Assembly: GCF_900302475.1 (NCBI RefSeq)
Contig: NZ_OMOQ01000003.1
Span: forward strand, 372,001-436,000
From: Defluviimonas aquaemixtae
Lineage (GTDB): Bacteria; Pseudomonadota; Alphaproteobacteria; Rhodobacterales; Rhodobacteraceae
Direction of reading: 5' to 3'
Length of the DNA: 64,000 nt
Position 1 is the stretch's first letter. The number at the start of each line of letters is the position of its first letter. The translations under genes were made by a program, and so were the position numbers. Positions 52,060-60,321 of the stretch are shown in pieces. The notes beneath the pieces are model-generated. The model was not told the DNA's origin. It searched no databases and saw nothing but the letters and a program-made list of their open reading frames with translations.

Positions 52060-52854
52060 TCAGCCGTGGCCGATGGAGGCCAGGAACTCCGTCAGGACCT
52101 TCGCATATTCCTCCGGCTTCTCGATCGGGGGCAAGTGGCCTGCCCCCCGGATCAGGTGAAAGCGCGCGCCCTTCACGAGATCGGCGGTCTCGCGCACGAG
52201 ATCGGGCGGCGTCGCGCCGTCCTCGGACCCGGCGATAGCAAGCGTCGGCAGCGTCAGTCCCGAGGTCGGCGTGATGAAATCGGTACCCGCGATGGCGGCG
52301 GCGCAGCCGGTATAGCCCTCGACCGGCTGGCGCGTCAGCATGTTGCGATAGCCTTGCATCTCTGGCGTCGCGCGGAAGGGCCTGGCGAACCAGCGCTCCA
52401 TGATGCCGTCGGCGATGGCCTCGATCCCGTTGGCCCGAATCGCGCCGATCCTGTCCTCCCACATCTGCCGCGTGCCGATCTTGGCGGCCGTGTTCGACAG
52501 CACCATCGCGCGGACGAGGTCGAGCCGCTTGACGGCGAGGCCCTGCGCGATCAGCCCGCCGATCGACAGGCCGACGAAGACGCAGTCCTTCACGCCGAGC
52601 GCCTCGATCAGCTTCTCTGCATCACGGATAAGCGCGCCCATCGAATAGGGGCCAGGCGGGCAGGACGTGAGCCCGTGGCCGCGCTTGTCGTAGCGGATCA
52701 GCCGCAGCGACTGCGGCAGGAGCGGGATCAGCATGTCCCACATGCGGAGATCGGTGCCGAGCGAGTTGGCGAACACGACCGGAGCGCCCGCCGGGTCGCC
52801 GTCCTCGCGCCAGTGAATGTGGATGTCGCCCGTATCGAGTATGTTCATGCGCAC
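52060..52854 (-). CDS. pcaD: 3-oxoadipate enol-lactonase-like hydrolase
   Basis: 264 residues. VVFANSLGTDLRMWDMLIPL, RYDKRGHGLTSCPPGPYSM, nucleophile in VGLSIGGLIAQGLAVK, later GSEDGATPPDL (Asp) and RGAGHLPPIEKPEEY (His). The N-S-L-G-T-D and D-x-R-G-H-G-x-S patterns are those of PcaD of the beta-ketoadipate route. No other pca gene is adjacent, so the exact role is likely but not certain. Confidence 0.82.
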   Translation of the reverse strand: MRMNILDTGDIHIHWREDGDPAGAPVVFANSLGTDLRMWDMLIPLLPQSLRLIRYDKRGHGLTSCPPGPYSMGALIRDAEKLIEALGVKDCVFVGLSIGGLIAQGLAVKRLDLVRAMVLSNTAAKIGTRQMWEDRIGAIRANGIEAIADGIMERWFARPFRATPEMQGYRNMLTRQPVEGYTGCAAAIAGTDFITPTSGLTLPTLAIAGSEDGATPPDLVRETADLVKGARFHLIRGAGHLPPIEKPEEYAKVLTEFLASIGHG

Positions 52855-52904
52855 CGTCCTTCGGCGGCCATACTGGGGATGCCGCAGGCGGGGTGCAAGC
52901 CGGA

Positions 52905-54158
52905 TCAGCGGAGCGCGCGGCCCTTCACGATGGCGTCCGGCCCGAAGCGCGCGCGGATCGCGTCGGTGGCGCGCTCGGCCTCTGCGCGCCGGGCCGCCTG
53001 TGGATCGAGGAGATCGGCCGTCAGGTCCGCCTCGCGTGCGGGCACGATGTCGGACAGACCGACGCCGATCAGCCGGAACGGGCCCTCTTCCTTGACGTGA
53101 ACCAGCAGGTCGGCCGCCTCGCGGTAGAGCCGGTCGGCGATCTGGGTCGGCTCGCGCAGCGTGTGCCGACGGCTGATCGTTTTGAAATCCGCGCTCTTCA
53201 GCTTCAGCGTCACGGTGCGGCCCGCGAGGTCCTTGGCCTTCGCCCGGTCGGCCACGCGTTCGGAAAGCCGCCAGAGATGCCCTTCGAGCAGGTCGCGCTC
53301 GGCGATGTCCTCGTTGAACGTCGTCTCGGCCGAGATCGAGCGCATCGGTTCGTGCGGATTGACCCGGCGGTAGTCCTCGCCGCGCGCGAGGTGCCAGAGC
53401 CGGTCGCCGATCTGGCCGAAGCGGTGGTGGAGGTCCTTGCGGTCCCAGCGGGCGAGGTCGTCGAATGTGCGGATGCCGGCGGCGGCGAGATGCTCTTGAC
53501 CCGCCGCGCCGACGCCCCAGATCAAGCGGACGGGCTTGCCCTTCAGGAACGCCGCCGTGTCGGCTTCTCCGATGATGGAAAATCCGCGCGGCTTGTCGAG
53601 GTCGGAAGCGATCTTGGCGAGGAACTTGTTGTGGGAAAGGCCGACTGAGCCGGTCAGGCCGAGTTCATCCTCCATCCGCTTCAGGAGCCCGCAGAGGAGG
53701 ACGGCAGGCGGTGCCTTGTGAAGCCGCTCGGTGCCGGTGAGATCGAGGAACGCCTCGTCGAGCGAGAGGGGTTCGATGACCGGGGTCAACTCGTCCATCA
53801 TGGCCCGGATCTGCTTCGAGACGGTGGCGTAGTGGCTGCCCCTCGGTTTCACGACGACGGCTTCGGGGCAGAGCTTCAGGGCCTGGAACATCGGCATGGC
53901 GGAGCGCACGCCCTTAATGCGGGCGAGGTAGCAGCAGGTGGAGACGACGCCCCTCTTGGCGCCGCCGACAATGACGGGCTTGTCGCGGATTGAGGGGTCG
54001 TCGCGCTTCTCGACGCTCGCATAGAAGGCGTCGCAGTCCATGTGGGCGATAGAAAGGGCAAAGAGTTCGGGGTGGGCGAGGATGCGGGGCGAGCGGCAGG
54101 CCGGGCAACGGCTGCCGGTTTCGAATTGATGGAGACAGTCGCGGCAGAGGGCGGGCAT
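52905..54158 (-). CDS. dinB: DNA polymerase IV (Y-family)
   Basis: 417 residues. Extra N-terminal zinc finger MPALCRDCLHQFETGSRCPA (C-x2-C, C-x2-C), common in alphaproteobacteria; palm/fingers with IAHMDCDAFYASVEKRDDPS and PLSLDEAFLDLTG (catalytic acidic residues), thumb GVGAAGQEHLAAAGI, little finger from about 290. No C-terminal beta-clamp motif stands out. Low-fidelity lesion bypass. Confidence 0.95.
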   Translation of the reverse strand: MPALCRDCLHQFETGSRCPACRSPRILAHPELFALSIAHMDCDAFYASVEKRDDPSIRDKPVIVGGAKRGVVSTCCYLARIKGVRSAMPMFQALKLCPEAVVVKPRGSHYATVSKQIRAMMDELTPVIEPLSLDEAFLDLTGTERLHKAPPAVLLCGLLKRMEDELGLTGSVGLSHNKFLAKIASDLDKPRGFSIIGEADTAAFLKGKPVRLIWGVGAAGQEHLAAAGIRTFDDLARWDRKDLHHRFGQIGDRLWHLARGEDYRRVNPHEPMRSISAETTFNEDIAERDLLEGHLWRLSERVADRAKAKDLAGRTVTLKLKSADFKTISRRHTLREPTQIADRLYREAADLLVHVKEEGPFRLIGVGLSDIVPAREADLTADLLDPQAARRAEAERATDAIRARFGPDAIVKGRALR

Positions 54159-54251
54159 GGGGCGATTATACGCTCACGATAGGGCTTCTCCATAGTTGTC
54201 TGACAAGTGTCCGATATACGAGCGTCATGAATCCGGTCTACCGCTCGGGCC

Positions 54252-54830
54252 ATGAGAAACCGTGTTCAGGCTGTCGTTCGTCATGTCCGCCCGGTTGTCG
54301 GCCGGATTACGGCGGAAGCGAAGCTGCGCGCCCGGATTCTCATCGCGATTCTGATCCTGTCTGTGGTTTTGGCATATCCTTCGACGCGCCGGATCGGCGA
54401 TACTGTGCAGATCGTTCTGCCGCTGGCGGCGTTCGGCTGCGAAATGCTGAACGGTCGCGCGGCCGCGTTTCTCGGACGGTTCGTCCTGTTGGAGGCGGGT
54501 ATCCACGTGCCAAAATCGTTGCTCGGCGACGCCAAGGCCAACCTCAGGCCGAACGGCGGCGAGGCCGGCATGCCATCCGGCCACACGGCAGCGGCGGTGT
54601 TCGGCGCGGCCTATCTGACGGACCGATGCATCGCGAACAACCCGGTGGCGCGCGGGAGTATGATCCTGGCGGCGGGGTTCGTTGGCGGTTCGCGCATCGA
54701 GAACGGCAACCATACTCTCTGGCAGGTATTGGCCGGCGCGCTGCTCGGCTGGGCGGCCCAGCGCATGAGCTTTCGGGTGTTTCGTCGCCTAGTGCGCGCG
54801 CACTGTCCGCGCCTGAGACTGGCGTCGTGA
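54252..54830 (+). CDS. PAP2-family phosphatase
   Basis: 192 residues. LRPNGGEAGMPSGHTAAAVF carries K-x6-R-P (KSLLGDAKANLRP) and P-S-G-H; GGSRIENGNHTLWQVLAGAL carries S-R-x5-H. Several membrane helices. Acts on lipid phosphates, such as undecaprenyl diphosphate or lipid A phosphate, on the periplasmic side. Five bases before the GT39 gene, so co-expressed with it in lipid/glycan modification. Confidence 0.9.
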   Translation: MRNRVQAVVRHVRPVVGRITAEAKLRARILIAILILSVVLAYPSTRRIGDTVQIVLPLAAFGCEMLNGRAAAFLGRFVLLEAGIHVPKSLLGDAKANLRPNGGEAGMPSGHTAAAVFGAAYLTDRCIANNPVARGSMILAAGFVGGSRIENGNHTLWQVLAGALLGWAAQRMSFRVFRRLVRAHCPRLRLAS

Positions 54831-54834
54831 GAGA

Positions 54835-56496
54835 TTGACGTTCCTGCGCAGATGCGAGGTATTGCTCGCGGCGCTCCCTGAGCGGCCCTTCCCGGCCGTC
54901 GCGGCGCTGGTGGCGCTCGCGTGGCTGCTGTTCCTGCCGGCGCTGACAAGCCTCCCGGTCACCGACCGCGACGAGGCGCGGTTCGCGCAGGCGAGCCGGC
55001 AGATGGCCGAGAGCGGTGATCTCATCGACATTCGGTTCCAGGACGCGCCGCGCTACAAGAAGCCGGTCGGAATCTACTGGATTCAGGCCGCAGCCGTCTC
55101 CTTGCTGCCCGAGGGCGCGGCCGGATCGATCTGGTCGTACCGGCTGCCGTCCGTCGCCGGGGCTACGTTGGCGGTTCTCCTGACCTTCGCCATGGGACGC
55201 GGGCTGATTGGCGCCCGCGCCGCCTTCTCGGCGGGCGCGGTTCTGGCCGCGGCCCTGGTTCTCGCTGCAGAGGCGCGGATCGCCAAGACGGACGCGGTCC
55301 TACTTGCGACGGTCGTCGGCGCACATTCGGCGCTGGCGATGCTTTGGCGAGGGCGCGGTTCGGCCGTGCCGCGATGGGTCGCACCGGTCTTCTGGGCGAT
55401 GCTTGGCGCATCGGCCCTGGTCAAGGGACCCATCGGGCCGATGATTGTCGGTTTGACGGCGGCGGGTCTCGCGCTGATCGCGCGCAGGGTCCGGTGGCTG
55501 CGTCCTTTGGCATCATGGCGCGGCGGCGCGGTCTTTCTGGCGATCGTACTGCCGTGGTATGTCGCGATCAGCCTGCAGTCAGGAATGGACTTCTGGAACG
55601 CCGCTTTGCTCGGCGACCTCCTGTCGAAGGCGCAGGGCGGGCAGGAAGGCCACGGCGCGCCGCCGGGAGCTTATTTCATCGCTGTCTGGGTCATCTTCTG
55701 GCCGGGCGCGGCGCTTCTGGCGCCGGCGTTGGCGGCGACCTGGCACATGCGCCGCGACCCGGCGGTGCAGTTCGCGCTGGCCTGGCTCCTGCCAGGCTGG
55801 ATCGTGTTCGAACTGATTCCGACAAAGCTCCTGCATTATCCGCTGCCCATGTTCCCGGCTCTGGCACTTCTCGTCGCAGTCGTATGGGACCGGCGCGCGG
55901 GGCCGCTCGGCGCCGGCTGGCGCGCAGTGGCAGTCGGGCTCTCGCTGATTGGGCCTGCACTTCTCGCGCTGGCGATATGGTTCGCGTGGAGCCACGGGGT
56001 GTCCCCGCCGCTCTTGGCTGTTCTCAGCCTTGCCGCATCTCTGATTCTGGCGCTTGTATTCGCCCTCAGTCTGGGAAACGACCTGCGGCTGACGGGCATT
56101 GCAGCGCTGGTCTTGATGGCGGCCGCCGTCTATGCCGGTGCCCTCGGGACGTTGAGCAACGTGAGCTACCTCTGGCCCTCGCAGGCAGTGCGCACCGCAT
56201 TGGCCCATTCAGGCTGCATTCCCGACCGCATCCTGGCAACCGGGTACACTGAACCCTCTCTAGTCTTCGAACTGCCGTGGCCGGTCACCTTCGCGGATGC
56301 GGGCGAGGCGGCGCAGGAGTTCACGCGGCCCGGATGCCCGGCCGCCGTCATCGCAGCGCCGCTGCGCGAAGCCTTCCTCGCCGCGACGGAGGCGGCCGGT
56401 GTGACCTTGCATGTGTTGGCCGAGATCGACGGGTTGGCTATCGGCGGCGGCAAGCCAGTGCATCTTACGCTCTATACGCGCGGGACCGGCCAGTAG
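54835..56496 (+). CDS. ArnT-like glycosyltransferase (GT39 fold)
   Basis: 553 residues from TTG 54835, with about 12 membrane helices. LPVTDRDEARFAQASRQMAE holds the D-E catalytic pair of the first periplasmic loop (T-D-R-D-E-x-R), followed by FQDAPRYKKPVGIYWIQAAA, as in ArnT/PMT-type enzymes that move sugars from undecaprenyl phosphate. It lacks a soluble domain except a short periplasmic C-terminus. Likely modifies lipid A or a surface glycan. Confidence 0.9.
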   Translation: MTFLRRCEVLLAALPERPFPAVAALVALAWLLFLPALTSLPVTDRDEARFAQASRQMAESGDLIDIRFQDAPRYKKPVGIYWIQAAAVSLLPEGAAGSIWSYRLPSVAGATLAVLLTFAMGRGLIGARAAFSAGAVLAAALVLAAEARIAKTDAVLLATVVGAHSALAMLWRGRGSAVPRWVAPVFWAMLGASALVKGPIGPMIVGLTAAGLALIARRVRWLRPLASWRGGAVFLAIVLPWYVAISLQSGMDFWNAALLGDLLSKAQGGQEGHGAPPGAYFIAVWVIFWPGAALLAPALAATWHMRRDPAVQFALAWLLPGWIVFELIPTKLLHYPLPMFPALALLVAVVWDRRAGPLGAGWRAVAVGLSLIGPALLALAIWFAWSHGVSPPLLAVLSLAASLILALVFALSLGNDLRLTGIAALVLMAAAVYAGALGTLSNVSYLWPSQAVRTALAHSGCIPDRILATGYTEPSLVFELPWPVTFADAGEAAQEFTRPGCPAAVIAAPLREAFLAATEAAGVTLHVLAEIDGLAIGGGKPVHLTLYTRGTGQ

Positions 56497-56558
56497 GGGC
56501 TTTTCACTTGGCGGGCGTGTGGGCATAGTCCGCCCCGGGGGCCAGTGAGGAGAGAGTT

Positions 56559-57452
56559 ATGGATTTCGGGCAGGTCATCGGCGAGGTGCTCGGTGGTAAC
56601 GGGGTACTCCTCGCCATCGCCGTCTTCATCATCGTTTGCGTCTTTCTTGGCGTGCGGATCGTGCCGCAGTCCGAAAAGCATGTTGTCGAACGCTTCGGCC
56701 GGCTGCGCGCCGTGCTCGGACCCGGCATCAACTTCATCGTGCCGTTCCTCGACCGGGTGGCGCACAAGATCTCAGTCCTCGAGCGTCAGCTTCCGAACGC
56801 GCTTCAGGATGCGATCACCGCGGACAACGTGCTTGTGAAGGTGGAAACCTCGGTCTTCTACCGGATCACGGAGCCGGAGAAGACCGTCTATCGCATCCGG
56901 GACGTCGACGCCGCCATCGCGACGACCGTGGCGGGGATCGTGCGGTCGGAGATCGGCAAGATGGAACTGGACCACGTCCAGTCGAACCGCGCGCAGCTGA
57001 TCGATAAGGTGCGCGAACAGGTCGCGGCGATGGTCGATGACTGGGGGATCGAGGTCACGCGGGCCGAGATCCTCGACGTGAACCTCGACGAGGCGACGCG
57101 GGCTGCGATGCTGCAGCAGCTGAACGCCGAGCGTGCGCGGCGCGCGCAGGTGACAGAGGCCGAAGGCAAGAAGCGGGCGGTCGAGCTTTCCGCCGACGCG
57201 GAACTTTACGCCGCCGAGCAGGAGGCCAAGGCTCGACGTATCTCGGCCGAGGCCGAGGCCTATGCGACCGAGGTGGTCGCCAAGGCGATCAAGGAAAACG
57301 GGATCGAGGCGGCACAGTACCAGGTCGCGCTGAAGCAGGTCGAGGCGCTGACCGCCGTCGGGCAGGGGGCCGGCAAGCAGACTGTTATCGTGCCGGCGAA
57401 CGCGCTAGAAGCCTTCGGCGACGCGTTCAAGATGCTGAAGGGGCGGGTCTGA
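56559..57452 (+). CDS. SPFH/stomatin-type membrane protein (QmcA-like)
   Basis: 297 residues. One N-terminal membrane helix (GVLLAIAVFIIVCVFLGV), SPFH domain RIVPQSEKHVVERFGRLRAV to AEILDVNLDE, then a long coiled coil (RAQVTEAEGKKRAVELSADA). Organises membrane microdomains. Its TGA shares one base with the ATG of the NfeD gene, the usual partner. Confidence 0.94.
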   Translation: MDFGQVIGEVLGGNGVLLAIAVFIIVCVFLGVRIVPQSEKHVVERFGRLRAVLGPGINFIVPFLDRVAHKISVLERQLPNALQDAITADNVLVKVETSVFYRITEPEKTVYRIRDVDAAIATTVAGIVRSEIGKMELDHVQSNRAQLIDKVREQVAAMVDDWGIEVTRAEILDVNLDEATRAAMLQQLNAERARRAQVTEAEGKKRAVELSADAELYAAEQEAKARRISAEAEAYATEVVAKAIKENGIEAAQYQVALKQVEALTAVGQGAGKQTVIVPANALEAFGDAFKMLKGRV

Positions 57453-57724
57453 TGCTGTGGTCGGCGTGGTGGGTCTGGATGATCGCGGGCGCGGTCCTGG
57501 CCATCCTGGAGGTCGTCATTCCCGGCTTCATCCTTCTCGGCTTCGCCATCGGAGCCGGGATCGTGGGGCTATTGCTGTGGCTTGGGGTACTCGGTGGGTC
57601 GCTCGCGGTCCTGATTCTGGTCTTCGCGGTGGCGTCGCTCGCGGCGTGGCTGGCGCTCAGAAAGCTCGTGGGCGTTAGGCGCGGGCAGGTGAAGCTCTGG
57701 GACCGGGATATCAACGACAACTGA
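57452..57724 (+). CDS. NfeD-family membrane protein (short form)
   Basis: 90 residues: three to four hydrophobic helices (WWVWMIAGAVLAILEVVIPG, LLGFAIGAGIVGLLLWLGVL and SLAVLILVFAVASLAAWLAL) and a short tail. The short YbbK-partner form without the protease domain, often lacking a full OB fold. Coupled to the SPFH gene (TGATG). Confidence 0.9.
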   Translation: MLWSAWWVWMIAGAVLAILEVVIPGFILLGFAIGAGIVGLLLWLGVLGGSLAVLILVFAVASLAAWLALRKLVGVRRGQVKLWDRDINDN

Positions 57725-57775
57725 GCCCGCCTTCGTCGGCGCGGAGACTTGGCGAGCGGGTGCCTGTGACGGCAG

Positions 57776-58555
57776 TCAGAGCGTGAGGCCCGCATCCGTC
57801 GCGGCGGCGATCAGATCGCGGATGCGCTCGGCGTTCGAGGCGGCGATGGTGCCGTCCCGGTTCTGCCGATTGTTCTCGAAGCCGACGCGCGCTTTGCCGC
57901 CGGCTTTCAGCGCGGCGAGAAGGCAGGCGATCTCGGCCGGGCCGAAGGCACAAACGGCCCAGTCGGGCGAAAGGCCGGAGGCGAACTGCACCGACAGCGG
58001 CGCGTCGAGGTCGGCCGGGTCCGAGGTTTGGCCGGTCGTGTAGCGGCCGAGGACGTGCAGGACGGCGAGGTTGTCGCGCGGAATCGTGCCCTCGGCGACG
58101 AGATGGGCGAGGCGGCTCATGTCGGCGGCGTCGTAGAGGATGTGCTGCACCTCGATCCCGGCCTCGTGGCAAAAGGCGAAGAACCGGGCCGTCACGCTGG
58201 CGTTCTCCTCGGCGGTGATCTCGCGCAGCGCGATCGAAACGGCGGCAGGGCGGAGTGTTTCGATAAGCGCCCGCTGTTCGGCGGGGGTGAAGCGGCCCGC
58301 AGCCTCGGACGTGATCTGGACGTAGAGGCCGGGCGCTTCGCGCGCCAGTTCGGCCAGCAGTTCGGCATAAAGCCCGGCATCGAGCGTATGCGTACCGTCG
58401 GCGTCGCGGATATGGGCGTGGAGCCCGCCTGCCCCGGCCTTCTGGCAGCCGACGGCGGCTTCGACGATCTCTGGGATCGTCACGGGCAGGGCAGGGTGGT
58501 CCTTCTTCGTCGGACGGGCGCCCGTGGGGGCGACCATCAGGCGGGGCAGTGTCAT
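57776..58555 (-). CDS. Beta-keto acid cleavage enzyme (BKACE/DUF849)
   Basis: 259 residues. PTGARPTKKDHPALPVTIPE, zinc site in GLHAHIRDADG (H-x-H), and VLGRYTTGQ near the C-terminus, the family pattern of 3-keto-5-aminohexanoate cleavage enzyme relatives, which split beta-keto acids with acetyl-CoA. Overlaps the class III aminotransferase gene by four bases (ATGA), so a joint amino-acid or polyamine degradation step is likely. Confidence 0.9.
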   Translation of the reverse strand: MTLPRLMVAPTGARPTKKDHPALPVTIPEIVEAAVGCQKAGAGGLHAHIRDADGTHTLDAGLYAELLAELAREAPGLYVQITSEAAGRFTPAEQRALIETLRPAAVSIALREITAEENASVTARFFAFCHEAGIEVQHILYDAADMSRLAHLVAEGTIPRDNLAVLHVLGRYTTGQTSDPADLDAPLSVQFASGLSPDWAVCAFGPAEIACLLAALKAGGKARVGFENNRQNRDGTIAASNAERIRDLIAAATDAGLTL

Positions 58556-59880
58556 GCGGCGAGCGCCCTGTCGATGGCGGTCGAAAGCTTCGTCGTCAGC
58601 TCGTCGATCTGCGCATCCTCGATGATGAAGGGCGGGGCGAGTAGGATGTGGTCGCCCGTCTGGCCGTCGATCGTGCCGCCCATCGGATAGCAGATGAGAC
58701 CCTCGGCGAAGGCGTTGGCCTTGATCTTCGCGTGCAGTTTCTGGGCAGGATCGAACGGCTCTTTCGTCTCGCGATCCTTGACGAGTTCAAGGCCGCGAAA
58801 GAGGCCCCGGCCACGGATGTCGCCGATATGGGGATGCTGGCCGAACGTCTCGCGCAGCGCCGCGTCGAGCTTCGCGCCCTGTTCGCGGACGCGCGGCAGG
58901 AGGCCGTCGTCGAGGATGCGGCCGAGGACGGCGTTCGCCGCCGCGGCGGCCATCGCGTGGCCCATATAGGTGTGGCCGTGCTGGAAGAAGCCCGAGCCCT
59001 TCGCGATCGCGTCGTAGATCGCCCCGGTGCAGAGGAGCGCCCCGATCGGCTGGTAGCCCGCGCCAAGCCCCTTGGCGATTGTGATCATGTCTGGCGCGAC
59101 CTCGTCCTCGAGGCAGGCGAAGAGATGGCCGGTGCGGCCCATGCCGCACATCACTTCGTCGAGGATCAGGAGGATGCCGTGGCGGTCGCAGATCTCGCGC
59201 ACCCGTTTGAGATAGCCGGGCACGGCCGGGACCGCGCCGGCGGTTGCGCCAACGACGGGTTCGGCGACAAACGCCATCACGGACTCTGGCCCGAGGCGCT
59301 GGATCTCGGTCTCAAGCTCTTCGGCGACGCGCTGGCCGTAATCCTCGACGCTCTCGCCGTCCTCGCGGCCCCGGTATTCGTAGCAGGGCGAGATATGCGT
59401 GGTCTCGACCAGCAAGGGCCGGAACTGGGCGCGGCGCCATTCATTGCCGCCGGTGGCGAGCGCGCCGAGCGTGTTGCCGTGATAGCTTTGCCGCCGCGCG
59501 ATGACACGGTGGCGCTTCGGCTGCCCCACTTCGAGGAAGTACTGTCGCGCGAGCTTCAAGGCGGCCTCGACGGCTTCGGACCCGCCGGAGACGAGGTAGA
59601 CGCGGTCGATCCCCTTGGGTGCCTCGGCGATCAGCCGGTCGGCGAGCGCCTCGGCCGGTTCCGAGGTGAGGAACCCGGTATGGGCGAAGGCGAGCCGATC
59701 AAGCTGGTCGTGGAGCGCGGCGCGGACCTTTTCGTCGGAATGGCCGAGGCATGAGACCGCCGCGCCGCCCGATCCGTCGAGGTACTTCTTGCCGCCGGCA
59801 TCGATCAGATAGCAGCCGTCACCTCTCACGGCCGTGGGCAGGGTTCCCTTGGTGGAGCGGCCGAAGATGTGGTTGGGCAT
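58552..59880 (-). CDS. Class III (omega) aminotransferase
   Basis: 442 residues. LDGSGGAAVSCLGHSDEKVR, VSGGSEAVEAALKLARQYFL, LILDEVMCGMGRTGHLFACL (Asp) and the PLP Lys in ITIAKGLGAGYQPIGA. Fold type I PLP enzyme for omega-amino groups (e.g. beta-alanine, putrescine or taurine). Coupled to the BKACE gene; the pair suggests transamination to a keto acid, then cleavage. Confidence 0.93.
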   Translation of the reverse strand: MPNHIFGRSTKGTLPTAVRGDGCYLIDAGGKKYLDGSGGAAVSCLGHSDEKVRAALHDQLDRLAFAHTGFLTSEPAEALADRLIAEAPKGIDRVYLVSGGSEAVEAALKLARQYFLEVGQPKRHRVIARRQSYHGNTLGALATGGNEWRRAQFRPLLVETTHISPCYEYRGREDGESVEDYGQRVAEELETEIQRLGPESVMAFVAEPVVGATAGAVPAVPGYLKRVREICDRHGILLILDEVMCGMGRTGHLFACLEDEVAPDMITIAKGLGAGYQPIGALLCTGAIYDAIAKGSGFFQHGHTYMGHAMAAAAANAVLGRILDDGLLPRVREQGAKLDAALRETFGQHPHIGDIRGRGLFRGLELVKDRETKEPFDPAQKLHAKIKANAFAEGLICYPMGGTIDGQTGDHILLAPPFIIEDAQIDELTTKLSTAIDRALAA

Positions 59881-59883
59881 GTG

Positions 59884-60309
59884 TCAACTCCTGGCGACGT
59901 AGACCGAGCGGTTCGAGTGGCGGACGACGCGTTCCGCATTCGGGCCGACGAGGTAGTCCCTGAGCGCATGCCGGTGCGAGCCGATGACGATCACGTCGAC
60001 GCCAAGCTTGTCGCCGGCCTTCACGACCTCGTCGTAGATCGTGCCGTGCGCGACATGGGGATGGGCCTCGACCCCCTCGGGCACATGGGACTTCACCCAG
60101 GCGGCGAGCGAATGCGTGAACTCGTCGATCATCTTGTGTTCATAGCCCTCGGGGAAGTACTGCGAGACTTGCGCGAACCCGAAGTCCGGCAGCACCGAGA
60201 CAACGTGAAGGACGCCACCGTCATGGGCGAGGTCGAGCGCGGCAGCCAGAGGCGCCTTGTTCGCTTCCTCGTTGTTGATGTCGACCGCGAGCAGGATTTT
60301 CCTTGCCAT
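59884..60309 (-). CDS. Universal stress protein (UspA family)
   Basis: 141 residues. ARKILLAVDINNEEANKAPL opening, VDVIVIGSHRHALRDYLVGP then NAERVVRHSNRSVYVAR: the G-x2-G-x9-G-S/T-like ATP motif appears as GSH...GPNAERV...S. Directly downstream of the TRAP permease gene on the same strand (12 bp), a common partnership in TAXI-TRAP operons, where the Usp may regulate transport. Confidence 0.92.
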   Translation of the reverse strand: MARKILLAVDINNEEANKAPLAAALDLAHDGGVLHVVSVLPDFGFAQVSQYFPEGYEHKMIDEFTHSLAAWVKSHVPEGVEAHPHVAHGTIYDEVVKAGDKLGVDVIVIGSHRHALRDYLVGPNAERVVRHSNRSVYVARS

Positions 60310-60321
60310 GATCGTTCCTCC